Below are positions 1 through 5,274 of a stretch of 6,997 nt of DNA, in pieces. Source of the DNA: Chloroflexota bacterium (lineage in GTDB: Bacteria; Chloroflexota; Dehalococcoidia; SM23-28-2; RBG-16-64-32); the NCBI GenBank assembly GCA_022563285.1, contig JADFNQ010000068.1, positions 1 to 6,997 on the forward strand, given 5' to 3'. Under the pieces are notes generated by a model. It was not told the DNA's origin, did not search any database, and was given only the letters and a program-made list of their open reading frames with translations. A program made the translations under genes and the position numbers. Each line of letters begins with the position of its first letter. The first letter of the stretch is position 1.

Positions 1-687
1 CGCAGGGAGCGGCGGCGGCAGTCGCAGGCGCGGCGTCTCGCCTCGGCCGGCGCCCCGCGCCAGCAACTCCAGCAGGGGGCTCAGGTCCTTCCTCTTCAGG
101 CTGTCCACGTTGGCGATGAGCCAGGCGGAGCCCTCAAGGAGGCAGAGCAGCGGGGTCAGCCCCTGGGCGGACACCGCTCCCTCGTCGGCAGCGGCGATGA
201 CCGCCAGGTCGGCGTCCTCCGGGGGGTAAGCCTCAGCGGCTCCCCACACCGCCTGAACGCGGTAGGCGGGCAGCCTGGCCGCCAGGGCGAACGCCTCAGC
301 GATGTTCGGGTAGTCGCTGGCGATGCGGATCCCGCGGCGGCCGCCCAGCGAAGCCAGCCCCCCGCCTCCGTCCGCCGATGCCACGTATATCCCCGAACGT
401 CCCACGCCGAGGTCACGCAGCGGCACGACGGAGTGCAGGGAAAACCGGGCCCGCAGCTCCTCGATCCACGCCAGGCCGCAGACGCCGAGGTCGTAGCTTC
501 CCAGAGCGATCTGTATCGGGATATCCTTCTCGCGAAAGACCCGCGCCACGACGCCCTCCCGCCCGCCGACGCTCAGGAGGTAGCTGCGGGAGCCTTCTCC
601 GTAGCCTTCAACCGTCAGCCCGGCAGAGTCGAGGGCGGCGGCAACAGGCGCACGCAGGTCACCGGCAGGCAGGGCGAGCTTAATCAC
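1..687 (-). CDS. hisG: ATP phosphoribosyltransferase catalytic subunit HisG, short-form type, 3' end cut by window edge
   Basis: HisG condenses ATP with PRPP to give phosphoribosyl-ATP, the first step of histidine biosynthesis, in the cytoplasm. I translated 229 codons from a GTG at 687; no stop is reached before base 1. Family features are clear: the N-terminal strand IKLALPAGDL, DIPIQIALGSYDLGVCGLAWIEE (about residues 56-78), a SDYPNIAEAF segment, and a final LIANVDSLKRKDLSPLLELL helix. The protein seems to end near this point, as short-form HisG does; these lack the C-terminal regulatory domain and need HisZ, which is encoded just upstream. GTG overlaps the hisZ stop (GTGATTAA, 8 bp), which suggests translational coupling. 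Oddities: the usual KGRL near the N-terminus reads AGDL (8-11), and the PRPP loop that usually reads like VETGTTLRANGL is AADEGAVSAQGL here (166-177). Family assignment is firm; catalytic competence is uncertain. Confidence 0.88.
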   Translation of the reverse strand, partial: MIKLALPAGDLRAPVAAALDSAGLTVEGYGEGSRSYLLSVGGREGVVARVFREKDIPIQIALGSYDLGVCGLAWIEELRARFSLHSVVPLRDLGVGRSGIYVASADGGGGLASLGGRRGIRIASDYPNIAEAFALAARLPAYRVQAVWGAAEAYPPEDADLAVIAAADEGAVSAQGLTPLLCLLEGSAWLIANVDSLKRKDLSPLLELLARGAGRGETPRLRLPPPLPA

Positions 688-1903
688 GGCCCTGCTCTCG
701 CAGCGCCTCCGCCACGGCCTCCACGCTCGCCAGCCGACGGGCCTTCCCGCCCACACCGGAGAGCAGGAACCCTTCGCCGGCTGCTTTCACCACGGGGCCG
801 CCCTGTCCGTCTCCGGCCACCTGCACGGCCAGCCCCTGGGCCCGCAGCGCCGCGGCGAGGCGGAACGCCGACGCCAGCGACTCGCGGTCGTCCGCATTCA
901 CGGCGACCGTAGTGATGCGCTGTTCCCCTGACTCTGCCACGGGCAGCACCTCAGCCAGGACTCCCGCCTCCAGGGCGAAACCAGAGGCCGGGACCTGCTG
1001 GCCGCCGATGAGCGATATGAGCGCGTCGTAGCGCCCGCCACCCCCCACACGGCGACCCGCCACCTCGAACTGGAACGCCGGCCCGGTGTAGTACTCGAAG
1101 TTGCGTACCATCGCCGCCGATATGGGGCAGCGGCAGCCCAGGCCCTCAAGCGCCCCGGCGACCAGGGCCAGCTCGTCCAGCGGCCTCTCCAGTTCAGGAA
1201 TGCTCTCGATGAAGCTGCTGCGCAGGTTGCTGAGGTAGGCCTCGCCCTCGCCTTCCATAGCCAGGAGCATCTTCAGTGAGGCCCCTACCCCCGGCAGCCG
1301 CCCCTGCAGCTCCCGAAGCGCGGAGGCGTCTCCGTCCAGGATGCGGTCATACAGGGCGAGCTGCTCGGAAGCGTCCAGCCCGGCCCGCGCCAGCACCGCT
1401 CGCAGCAGCCCCGGGTGGGAGAGTCTGACGTCCGCCTCCAAGCCGAGCCCGGCCAGCACCTCCCGCCCCAGCAGGATCAGCTCAACATCGCCCTGGGGCC
1501 GGCCGTCCCCGATGAGCTCCACCCCGCACTGCCAGTCCTCCCGCGATTCGTCGCCCTCTGCGAAGCGGAAGACGTTCTGGACGTAGAACAGCTTGGTCAC
1601 CTTGCCGCCGTCCAGGGACTCCGCGTACAGCCGCGCCGAAGGGATGGTGGAGTCTGGCCGGAGCACCACCCGCTCGCCGCTCCATCCGTCCCAGTCGAGG
1701 AACGAGTAGACGCGGCCCAGCATCTGGGGCGAAAGCGTGCCGGCCGTGGTGAACAGATGCAGTTGCTCCAGGACAGGGGTGCGAATCTCCTCGTAGCCCC
1801 AGCCCAGGCAGGCCGCGCGGAACGCCTCTTCCACACGGCGAAAACGTCTCATCTCGTCCGGCAGCATGTCGCGCATGCCGCGACAGCGCAAAGGTGAATC
1901 CAT
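680..1903 (-). CDS. hisZ: ATP phosphoribosyltransferase regulatory subunit HisZ (HisRS paralogue)
   Basis: HisZ is a catalytically dead relative of histidyl-tRNA synthetase that joins short HisG in a hetero-octamer and supplies activation and histidine feedback. The 407-residue product has a class II synthetase core: a motif-2-like LRPDSTIPSAR (81-91), FYVQNVFRFAEGDE (106-119), CGVELIG (126-132), then MVRNFEYYTGPAFQFEV (265-281) and GGGGRYD (287-293). The HisRS histidine signature LVRGLDYYT is altered to MVRNFEYYT, and adjacency to hisG makes HisZ much more likely than HisRS. Residues about 329-407 look like a shortened anticodon-binding-type alpha/beta domain, which many HisZ proteins lack. 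I chose ATG 1903: AGGAG lies 9 nt upstream (1913-1917) and a promoter ends at 1932. Upstream in-frame ATGs at 1912, 1933 and 2029 lack spacing or sit in or before the promoter. Confidence 0.88.
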   Translation of the reverse strand: MDSPLRCRGMRDMLPDEMRRFRRVEEAFRAACLGWGYEEIRTPVLEQLHLFTTAGTLSPQMLGRVYSFLDWDGWSGERVVLRPDSTIPSARLYAESLDGGKVTKLFYVQNVFRFAEGDESREDWQCGVELIGDGRPQGDVELILLGREVLAGLGLEADVRLSHPGLLRAVLARAGLDASEQLALYDRILDGDASALRELQGRLPGVGASLKMLLAMEGEGEAYLSNLRSSFIESIPELERPLDELALVAGALEGLGCRCPISAAMVRNFEYYTGPAFQFEVAGRRVGGGGRYDALISLIGGQQVPASGFALEAGVLAEVLPVAESGEQRITTVAVNADDRESLASAFRLAAALRAQGLAVQVAGDGQGGPVVKAAGEGFLLSGVGGKARRLASVEAVAEALREQGRD

Positions 1904-1912
1904 ACGGTGCAT

Positions 1913-1917
1913 CTCCT
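1913..1917 (-). promoter_or_regulatory. Shine-Dalgarno of hisZ (decides the start)
   Basis: AGGAG on the minus strand, 9 nt before ATG 1903. The in-frame ATG at 1912 directly abuts it and so is too close to be served. This is the reason for the 407-residue hisZ model. Confidence 0.7.
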
Positions 1918-1931
1918 GCGGGGTGTGCCTC

Positions 1932-1960
1932 ATTCTAGCGCAGCCACCGACCCCATTCAA
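1932..1960 (-). promoter_or_regulatory. Sigma-70-type promoter of the hisZ-hisG unit
   Basis: On the minus strand, TTGAAT (1955-1960, 4/6 match to the -35 consensus) is followed by exactly 17 nt and TAGAAT (1932-1937, 5/6 match to the -10 consensus). Transcription would start near 1925, giving a leader of about 22 nt that holds the hisZ Shine-Dalgarno. No attenuator hairpin or His-rich leader peptide fits in so short a leader, so histidine control is more likely at the enzyme level through HisZ. Confidence 0.65.
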
Positions 1961-1988
1961 CGAATCCGCGCCATCAGGGCCCCCGCTG

Positions 1989-1994
1989 TATAAT
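1989..1994 (+). promoter_or_regulatory. Candidate -10 box for nfeD-slipin
   Basis: A perfect TATAAT preceded by TG on the plus strand, 35 nt before the nfeD ATG. The expected -35 position (about 1966-1971, CCGCGC) has no match. It lies about 30 bp from the divergent his promoter, so the two may share the 1932-1994 control region. The predicted leader of about 28 nt has no Shine-Dalgarno before ATG 2030. Confidence 0.45.
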
Positions 1995-2029
1995 GACCTT
2001 GCGCATCCCGTACTCTCACGAGTCCGCAT

Positions 2030-3367
2030 ATGACCATTCTTGGCCGGTTATCGCTGACCCCGTTCCGTTCGCTGCGGCTGACCATAGCCGCCGTGTTCCT
2101 GGTTCTCGGAGTGGTGGGCTTCGCCTGCGGAGGGGGCCCGGGGGCCCTGCCGGGCGCCGTCCACGTGCTCACCACCGATAGCGTCGTCGGCCCGGTGATG
2201 GAGCAATACCTGGACCGCGGCATAGACGCCGCCGAAGACGAGGACGCGGCGGCGGTAGTGATCCGGCTGGACACGCCGGGCGGCTTGTTGAGTTCGACCC
2301 GCGATATCGTGCAAAGTATCCTCGGCGCCGAAGTCCCCGTCGCCGTCTACGTATACCCACGAGGGGCTCGAGCCGCCTCGGCGGGCACCTTCATCACGGC
2401 GGCTGCCAACTTCGCCGTCATGGCGCCGGGCACTAACATCGGCGCGGCCTCCCCCATTGCTTCCGGTGGAGAGGACGTGCCAACGACGCTGGAGAAGAAG
2501 ATAAAGGAAGACACAAGGGCCCTTATAAGGAGCATCGCCGACGTGAGGGGGAGGAACTCGCAGGCGCTGGAGGAGACTGTCACCGAGGCACGGGCCTACA
2601 CGGCTAGGGAGGCCGTAGAGCTGGACGTCGTCGACTTCGTTGCAGGTGACCTGGACGAACTGCTGGACTCCATAGACGGACGCGAGGTCACCCTGGAATC
2701 CGGCCGGCAGGTCACCCTCCAGACGGCGGACGCCGAGGTTGTGTTCAACAATATGAGCTTTGTGGAGCGGTTCCTGGACCTGATCGCCGACCCGAACATC
2801 GCGCTTTTGCTGCTATCGTTAGGCTCGCTGGCGATCTTCATCGAGATCATCAACCCGGGCGTGATATTCCCGGGCGTGTTCGGGGTGATCGCCCTGATCC
2901 TGGCGTTCTTCTCCCTCAGCGTGATACCGTTCAACTGGGCGGGCGTGGGCCTGATCGTCTTCGCCTTCGTACTGTTCGGGCTGGAGATCTTCGTGCCCAG
3001 CGGTGGGATATTAGGCGGCGGAGGTGTCGTCGCCCTGATCCTGGGCGGCCTCCTCCTCACCACCGGCAACCCGCCGGAGTTCCAGATCTCCCGCTGGCTG
3101 CTCATCGGCCTGGCCGCCGCCCTGGGGGCGATAGTCCTGTTCGTGCTGGTAAACGTCATGCGGATCCGCACCTTGCCGGCGCAGGTGGGGATAGAGACGA
3201 CCATAGGACGCGAGGCGGTCGTCCGCACGACCCTCGACCCGGAGGGGTTCGTCTTCTTCGACGGGGAGATGTGGACGGCCGAATCAACGGAGGGCGCCAT
3301 CCAGGAGGGTGAAAGGGTTATCATCACGGAGGTACACGGCCTTAGACTGAAGGTCAAGCGACAGTAG
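2030..3367 (+). CDS. nfeD: Long-form NfeD membrane serine protease (ClpP-like domain, membrane segments, NfeD OB fold)
   Basis: A 445-residue membrane protease of the NfeD long type, known in Pyrococcus to cleave the C-terminal hydrophobic part of its slipin partner. Layout: an N-terminal hydrophobic signal (17-32) followed by Cys33 in FACGGG, possibly lipidated though the -3 residue is Gly; a ClpP/SppA-like protease domain (about 43-220) with DTPGG (81-85), the putative nucleophile Ser117 in AASAGTF and the putative base Lys157 in KKIKED, 40 residues later; four or five hydrophobic segments (about 256-273, 279-297, 303-321, 326-344, 356-376); and a soluble C-terminal NfeD OB fold (about 385-445). 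The dyad assignment rests on my recollection of the Pyrococcus Ser97/Lys138 pair. No upstream in-frame start exists after the stop at 1994-1996. It ends with tandem stops TAG TAA, 17 nt before the slipin start. Confidence 0.92.
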   Translation: MTILGRLSLTPFRSLRLTIAAVFLVLGVVGFACGGGPGALPGAVHVLTTDSVVGPVMEQYLDRGIDAAEDEDAAAVVIRLDTPGGLLSSTRDIVQSILGAEVPVAVYVYPRGARAASAGTFITAAANFAVMAPGTNIGAASPIASGGEDVPTTLEKKIKEDTRALIRSIADVRGRNSQALEETVTEARAYTAREAVELDVVDFVAGDLDELLDSIDGREVTLESGRQVTLQTADAEVVFNNMSFVERFLDLIADPNIALLLLSLGSLAIFIEIINPGVIFPGVFGVIALILAFFSLSVIPFNWAGVGLIVFAFVLFGLEIFVPSGGILGGGGVVALILGGLLLTTGNPPEFQISRWLLIGLAAALGAIVLFVLVNVMRIRTLPAQVGIETTIGREAVVRTTLDPEGFVFFDGEMWTAESTEGAIQEGERVIITEVHGLRLKVKRQ

Positions 3368-3370
3368 TAA

Positions 3371-3378
3371 AAGGAGGT
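3371..3378 (+). promoter_or_regulatory. Strong Shine-Dalgarno of the slipin gene
   Basis: AAGGAGGT lies in the nfeD-slipin gap with AGGAGG ending 7 nt before ATG 3385. It fixes the slipin start and suggests slipin is translated more strongly than nfeD, which has no visible Shine-Dalgarno. Confidence 0.8.
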
Positions 3379-3384
3379 ACGCAG

Positions 3385-4239
3385 ATGGAGACACCTGGAA
3401 CCCCACGTCAGATGCCTGCGGTGGCACGGCCCAGTATCTTCCGCTGGCTCATGCTACTGCCCGTCCTTCCCTTCGCGGTCAAGATCGTGAGGGAGTACGA
3501 GCGGGCGGTGATCTTCCGCCTGGGCCGCCTGGCGGGAGCCTGGGGGCCCGGCCTCTTCCTCCTCATCCCCATAGTGGAGCAGTTGCAGATAGTGCCGCTG
3601 CGGATCGTGACGATGGACGTCCCCCGGCAGGACGTGATCACAAAAGACAACGTCACGGTAAAGGTGGACGCCGTGGTCTATTTCAAGGTGACCAACCCGG
3701 AGGACGCCGTGGTCAAGGTGACGGACTACATCCGCGCCACCTCTCTGGTGGCCCAGACCACCCTGCGCAGCGTCCTCGGCCAGTCGGACCTGGACGACCT
3801 CCTGAGCAAACGGGAGCAGATCAACGAGCGGCTGCAGAAGATCATCGACGAGGAGACGGAGCCCTGGGGGGTCAAGGTCACAGCCGTCGAGGTGCGCGAC
3901 GTTGGGCTGCCGCCGGAGATGATCCGCGCCATGGCTAAGCAGGCCGAGGCGGAGCGGGAGCGCCGGGCCAAGATCATCCACGCCGAGGGCGAGTTCCAGG
4001 CGGCGCAGAAGCTGGCCGACGCTGGAAAGATAATGGCCGCGACCCCCACCTCGCTTCAGCTCCGCTACCTTCAGACCCTCACCGAGATCGCAGGGGAGCA
4101 CCAGAGCACGGTGGTGTTCCCGGTGCCGATCGACATCATCGGCATGTTCATGCGGCAGGCGGGCATCGGCGGCGACGCCAGCGGCGGTGGCGGTCGCAGT
4201 CAGGTACCGGTGGAGGAAGAGCGAAAAGAGGAAGGCTAG
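3385..4239 (+). CDS. Slipin (bacterial stomatin-like SPFH/band-7 membrane protein)
   Basis: A 284-residue SPFH protein that probably oligomerises on the inner face of the cytoplasmic membrane and organises membrane domains. A single N-terminal hydrophobic hairpin (about 18-34, with Pro26 and Pro29) precedes the SPFH domain: REYERAVIFRLGR (36-48), GPGLFLLIPIVE (54-65), DVPRQDVITKDNVTVKVDAVVYFKV (78-102), the RSVLGQ and LLSKREQIN helices (128-147), and WGVKVTAVEVRDVGLP (161-176). A charged coiled-coil stretch (180-212) follows, then the hydrophobic VVFPVPIDIIGMF (243-255), the region cleaved by NfeD in the archaeal pair, and a Gly-rich, acidic tail. It is co-directional with nfeD and 17 nt downstream. 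Its stop overlaps the convergent birA stop, and no terminator lies between them; read-through would stop at the palindrome at 5042-5075. Confidence 0.93.
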   Translation: METPGTPRQMPAVARPSIFRWLMLLPVLPFAVKIVREYERAVIFRLGRLAGAWGPGLFLLIPIVEQLQIVPLRIVTMDVPRQDVITKDNVTVKVDAVVYFKVTNPEDAVVKVTDYIRATSLVAQTTLRSVLGQSDLDDLLSKREQINERLQKIIDEETEPWGVKVTAVEVRDVGLPPEMIRAMAKQAEAERERRAKIIHAEGEFQAAQKLADAGKIMAATPTSLQLRYLQTLTEIAGEHQSTVVFPVPIDIIGMFMRQAGIGGDASGGGGRSQVPVEEERKEEG

Positions 4240-5015
4240 GCGCGCAGCGTCACATCGCCCGCTTCTACGGTGGCCAGGGAGCCGTCGTCCCGCCTGATCA
4301 GCAGGTTGCCTTCGGCGTCCACGTCCTCGGCGATCCCCTCCTCCACCCGGTCGCCGAGCGTGGCCTGCACGCGACGCCCTAGCGTCTCCAGCCGCGACCG
4401 CCAGGCCCGGAATGGGACGTCGCCCTCCAGCGCCTCCGCGTAGCGCGCCTCGAAGGCGTTGAGCAGCGCCGCCAGCAGCTCCTCGCGGGAGGCGTCACGC
4501 CCCAGCTCCCGCTGCACGCTGGTGGCGATATCGGCGATCTCCGGCTGGGTCTCTACGTCGAAGTTGACGTTCAGCCCCATGCCCACCAGGGCGTGCTTCA
4601 CGGCATCGCCCGCCAGGTCCGTCTCAATCAGTATCCCCGCGATCTTGCGGCCCCCCACTACCACATCGTTCGGCCACTTGATACGAGACGATAGCCCTGC
4701 CGCCTCCTCCAGCGCCTCCGCTATCGCCAGGGGCGACACGATGCTCAGGACCCGCAGGCGTCTGGCCGGAGGCCGCATTACCAGGGTGAGATACAGGTTC
4801 TTCCCCGCCGGCGACACCCAGGAGCGACCGAGGCGGCCGCGACCCGCTGTCTGCTCCTCGGCGAGGACGGCGGTGCCATCGGGGGCGCCCCGCTCCGCCT
4901 CCTCGCGGGCAGCGTCCTGAGTAGAGACGGTTGTCGCATAGTAGCGGAGGTTCCTGCCCACGTAGAGGGTCTTGAGCCGTTGCTCAACCAGGGCCAGGTT
5001 CAGTCGCGCAACCAT
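4236..5015 (-). CDS. birA: Biotin--[acetyl-CoA-carboxylase] ligase, monofunctional (no HTH domain)
   Basis: The enzyme activates biotin to biotinyl-5'-AMP and transfers it to the biotin-carrier lysine of acetyl-CoA carboxylase and similar enzymes in the cytoplasm. With ATG 5015 the product has 259 residues. The catalytic core is complete: STQD (31-34), the biotinyl-AMP loop AGRGRLGRSW (57-66), KWPNDV (113-118), GRKIAGILIE (122-131) and GMGLNVN (145-151), then a C-terminal SH3-like domain (about 210-259). The N-terminal winged helix-turn-helix of repressor-type BirA is missing, so it should not regulate biotin genes directly. A longer frame to 5084 is rejected because it would encode the palindromic terminator. 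There is no Shine-Dalgarno; a TATCCT box 7 nt upstream suggests a leaderless mRNA. It converges on the slipin gene with a 4-bp stop overlap. Confidence 0.93.
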   Translation of the reverse strand: MVARLNLALVEQRLKTLYVGRNLRYYATTVSTQDAAREEAERGAPDGTAVLAEEQTAGRGRLGRSWVSPAGKNLYLTLVMRPPARRLRVLSIVSPLAIAEALEEAAGLSSRIKWPNDVVVGGRKIAGILIETDLAGDAVKHALVGMGLNVNFDVETQPEIADIATSVQRELGRDASREELLAALLNAFEARYAEALEGDVPFRAWRSRLETLGRRVQATLGDRVEEGIAEDVDAEGNLLIRRDDGSLATVEAGDVTLRA

Positions 5016-5022
5016 CGGAGCG

Positions 5023-5028
5023 AGGATA
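5023..5028 (-). promoter_or_regulatory. Candidate -10 box for leaderless birA mRNA
   Basis: TATCCT on the minus strand lies 7 nt before ATG 5015, so transcription would start at or next to the A of the start codon. No Shine-Dalgarno is present and no good -35 is seen (T-rich sequence of the terminator occupies that place). A TANNNT box at this spacing is the usual sign of a leaderless transcript. Confidence 0.4.
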
Positions 5029-5041
5029 GCCCAGACGGGCA

Positions 5042-5075
5042 ACAAAAAGCCAGCCCGTACGGGCTGGCTTTTTGT
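5042..5075. terminator. Perfect palindrome, bidirectional intrinsic terminator
   Basis: A 34-bp perfect inverted repeat centred between 5058 and 5059: an A-tract, an 8-bp GC-rich stem (GCCAGCCC / GGGCTGGC) with GTAC loop, and a T-tract, flanked by AC/GT. Read in either direction it gives a stable hairpin followed by five U. On the minus strand it ends the small transcription unit at 5113-5216, 38 nt after that ORF's stop. On the plus strand it could stop read-through from nfeD-slipin, which has no terminator of its own. It lies 27 bp upstream of birA, so an attenuator role for birA is also possible. Confidence 0.85.
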
Positions 5076-5087
5076 GCTAGGCACGCA

Positions 5088-5196
5088 GACCTGTCCACGC
5101 GCCTTTCAGCTATTACACCTTCACCTCGGAGAGGTGACGGTGCGAATGGACAGGCCTACGGCCATAGCTCGGTGTTTCGCCCATTCACATCACCTC
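5088..5196 (-). ncRNA. Candidate structured RNA with possible pseudoknot in the murE-birA gap
   Basis: Several complementary segments on the minus-strand RNA exceed what is expected from a plain leader. Helix B: 5147-5156 pairs with 5088-5097 (CCTGTCCA / TGGACAGG plus a G-U and a G-C pair). Helix C, inside B: 5116-5142 folds as CACC / GGTG around CACCTC-TCC-GAGGTG. Helix A: AGCTAT (5164-5169) pairs with ATAGCT (5108-5113). In RNA order the strands run A, B, A', B', so A and B together would form a pseudoknot. GAGGTG of the Shine-Dalgarno (5191-5196) can replace the downstream GAGGTG in pairing with CACCTC (5131-5136), a possible switch. I recognise no known riboswitch, SRP, 6S or tmRNA signature. 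The pairing was worked out by eye; no energy or covariation was computed. Confidence 0.4.
5113..5184 (-). CDS. Small ORF, 23 residues, unknown function
   Basis: I do not recognise this peptide. It begins MGETPSYGRRPVHSHRH and ends in EVKV; it is basic and His/Arg-rich (three His within HSHRH), with no hydrophobic segment or cysteine. Support that it is translated: an extended Shine-Dalgarno AAGGAGGTGAT ending a few nt before the ATG, tandem stops TAA TAG, a plausible promoter 27 nt upstream and an intrinsic terminator 38 nt downstream, so the unit looks self-contained. Against it: the ORF is very short and its 3' half lies in a strong hairpin (5116-5142), so the sequence may serve mainly as RNA, or be a leader peptide for birA. 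The His content recalls a his-operon leader, but no his gene follows. Codon use cannot be judged at this length. Confidence 0.45.
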   Translation of the reverse strand: MGETPSYGRRPVHSHRHLSEVKV

Positions 5197-5201
5197 CTTT
5201 C
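5189..5201 (-). promoter_or_regulatory. Unusually long Shine-Dalgarno match
   Basis: GAAAGGAGGTGAT on the minus strand matches over 13 nt the complement of the typical bacterial 16S rRNA 3' tail (GATCACCTCCTTTC). Most functional sites use 4-7 nt. It precedes the small ORF at 5184 and can alternatively pair with CACCTC at 5131-5136. Confidence 0.65.
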
Positions 5202-5210
5202 CTGCTGCGC

Positions 5211-5239
5211 ATGGTAACAGAACGGTCAAGCGGTTACAA
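5211..5239 (-). promoter_or_regulatory. Candidate extended -10 promoter of the small ORF / RNA
   Basis: On the minus strand, TTGTAA (5234-5239, 4/6 to the -35 consensus), a 17-nt spacer and TACCAT (5211-5216, 4/6 to the -10 consensus) with an extended-10 TG one base before it (TGTTACCAT). Transcription would start near 5204, about 20 nt before the small ORF. The box matches are moderate; spacing and the TG element are the stronger support. Confidence 0.45.
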
Positions 5240-5274
5240 GGCTGTCTGCGGACAGTGAAAAATATCTGGAGCCG

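Noticed and set aside
1904..2029. Upstream starts of hisZ (1912, 1933, 2029)
   Set aside because: They lack a spaced Shine-Dalgarno or overlap the his promoter; HisZ similarity begins just after 1903.
2596..3357. 253-codon open frame antisense to nfeD
   Set aside because: Low-complexity Ser/Thr/Pro/Arg-rich translation that mirrors the codon pattern of nfeD on the other strand; no family resemblance and no start signals.
3454..4101. 215-codon open frame antisense to slipin
   Set aside because: Shadow of the GC-rich third-position pattern of slipin; Leu/Asp/His/Gly-rich translation without recognisable motifs.
5016..5084. Longer birA start at 5084
   Set aside because: It would translate through the palindromic terminator, and the added residues have no match to the biotin ligase fold.
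5091..5153. tRNA-like acceptor pair CTGTCCA / TGGACAG, 63 nt span
   Set aside because: No T-arm GTTCGA motif, no D-arm or 7-nt anticodon loop, and too short; better explained as a helix of the candidate RNA.
5113..5184. His-operon leader peptide
   Set aside because: Only three His, not consecutive, and the downstream gene is birA; the his genes have their own promoter elsewhere in the window.
5189..5201. Plus-strand match to the 3' tail of 16S rRNA
   Set aside because: Preceding sequence has none of the conserved 16S 3' region; it is the complement of a long Shine-Dalgarno on the minus strand.
5242..5255. Short hairpin CTGTC-TGCG-GACAG after murE as a terminator
   Set aside because: Five-bp stem with no T-tract after it on either strand.
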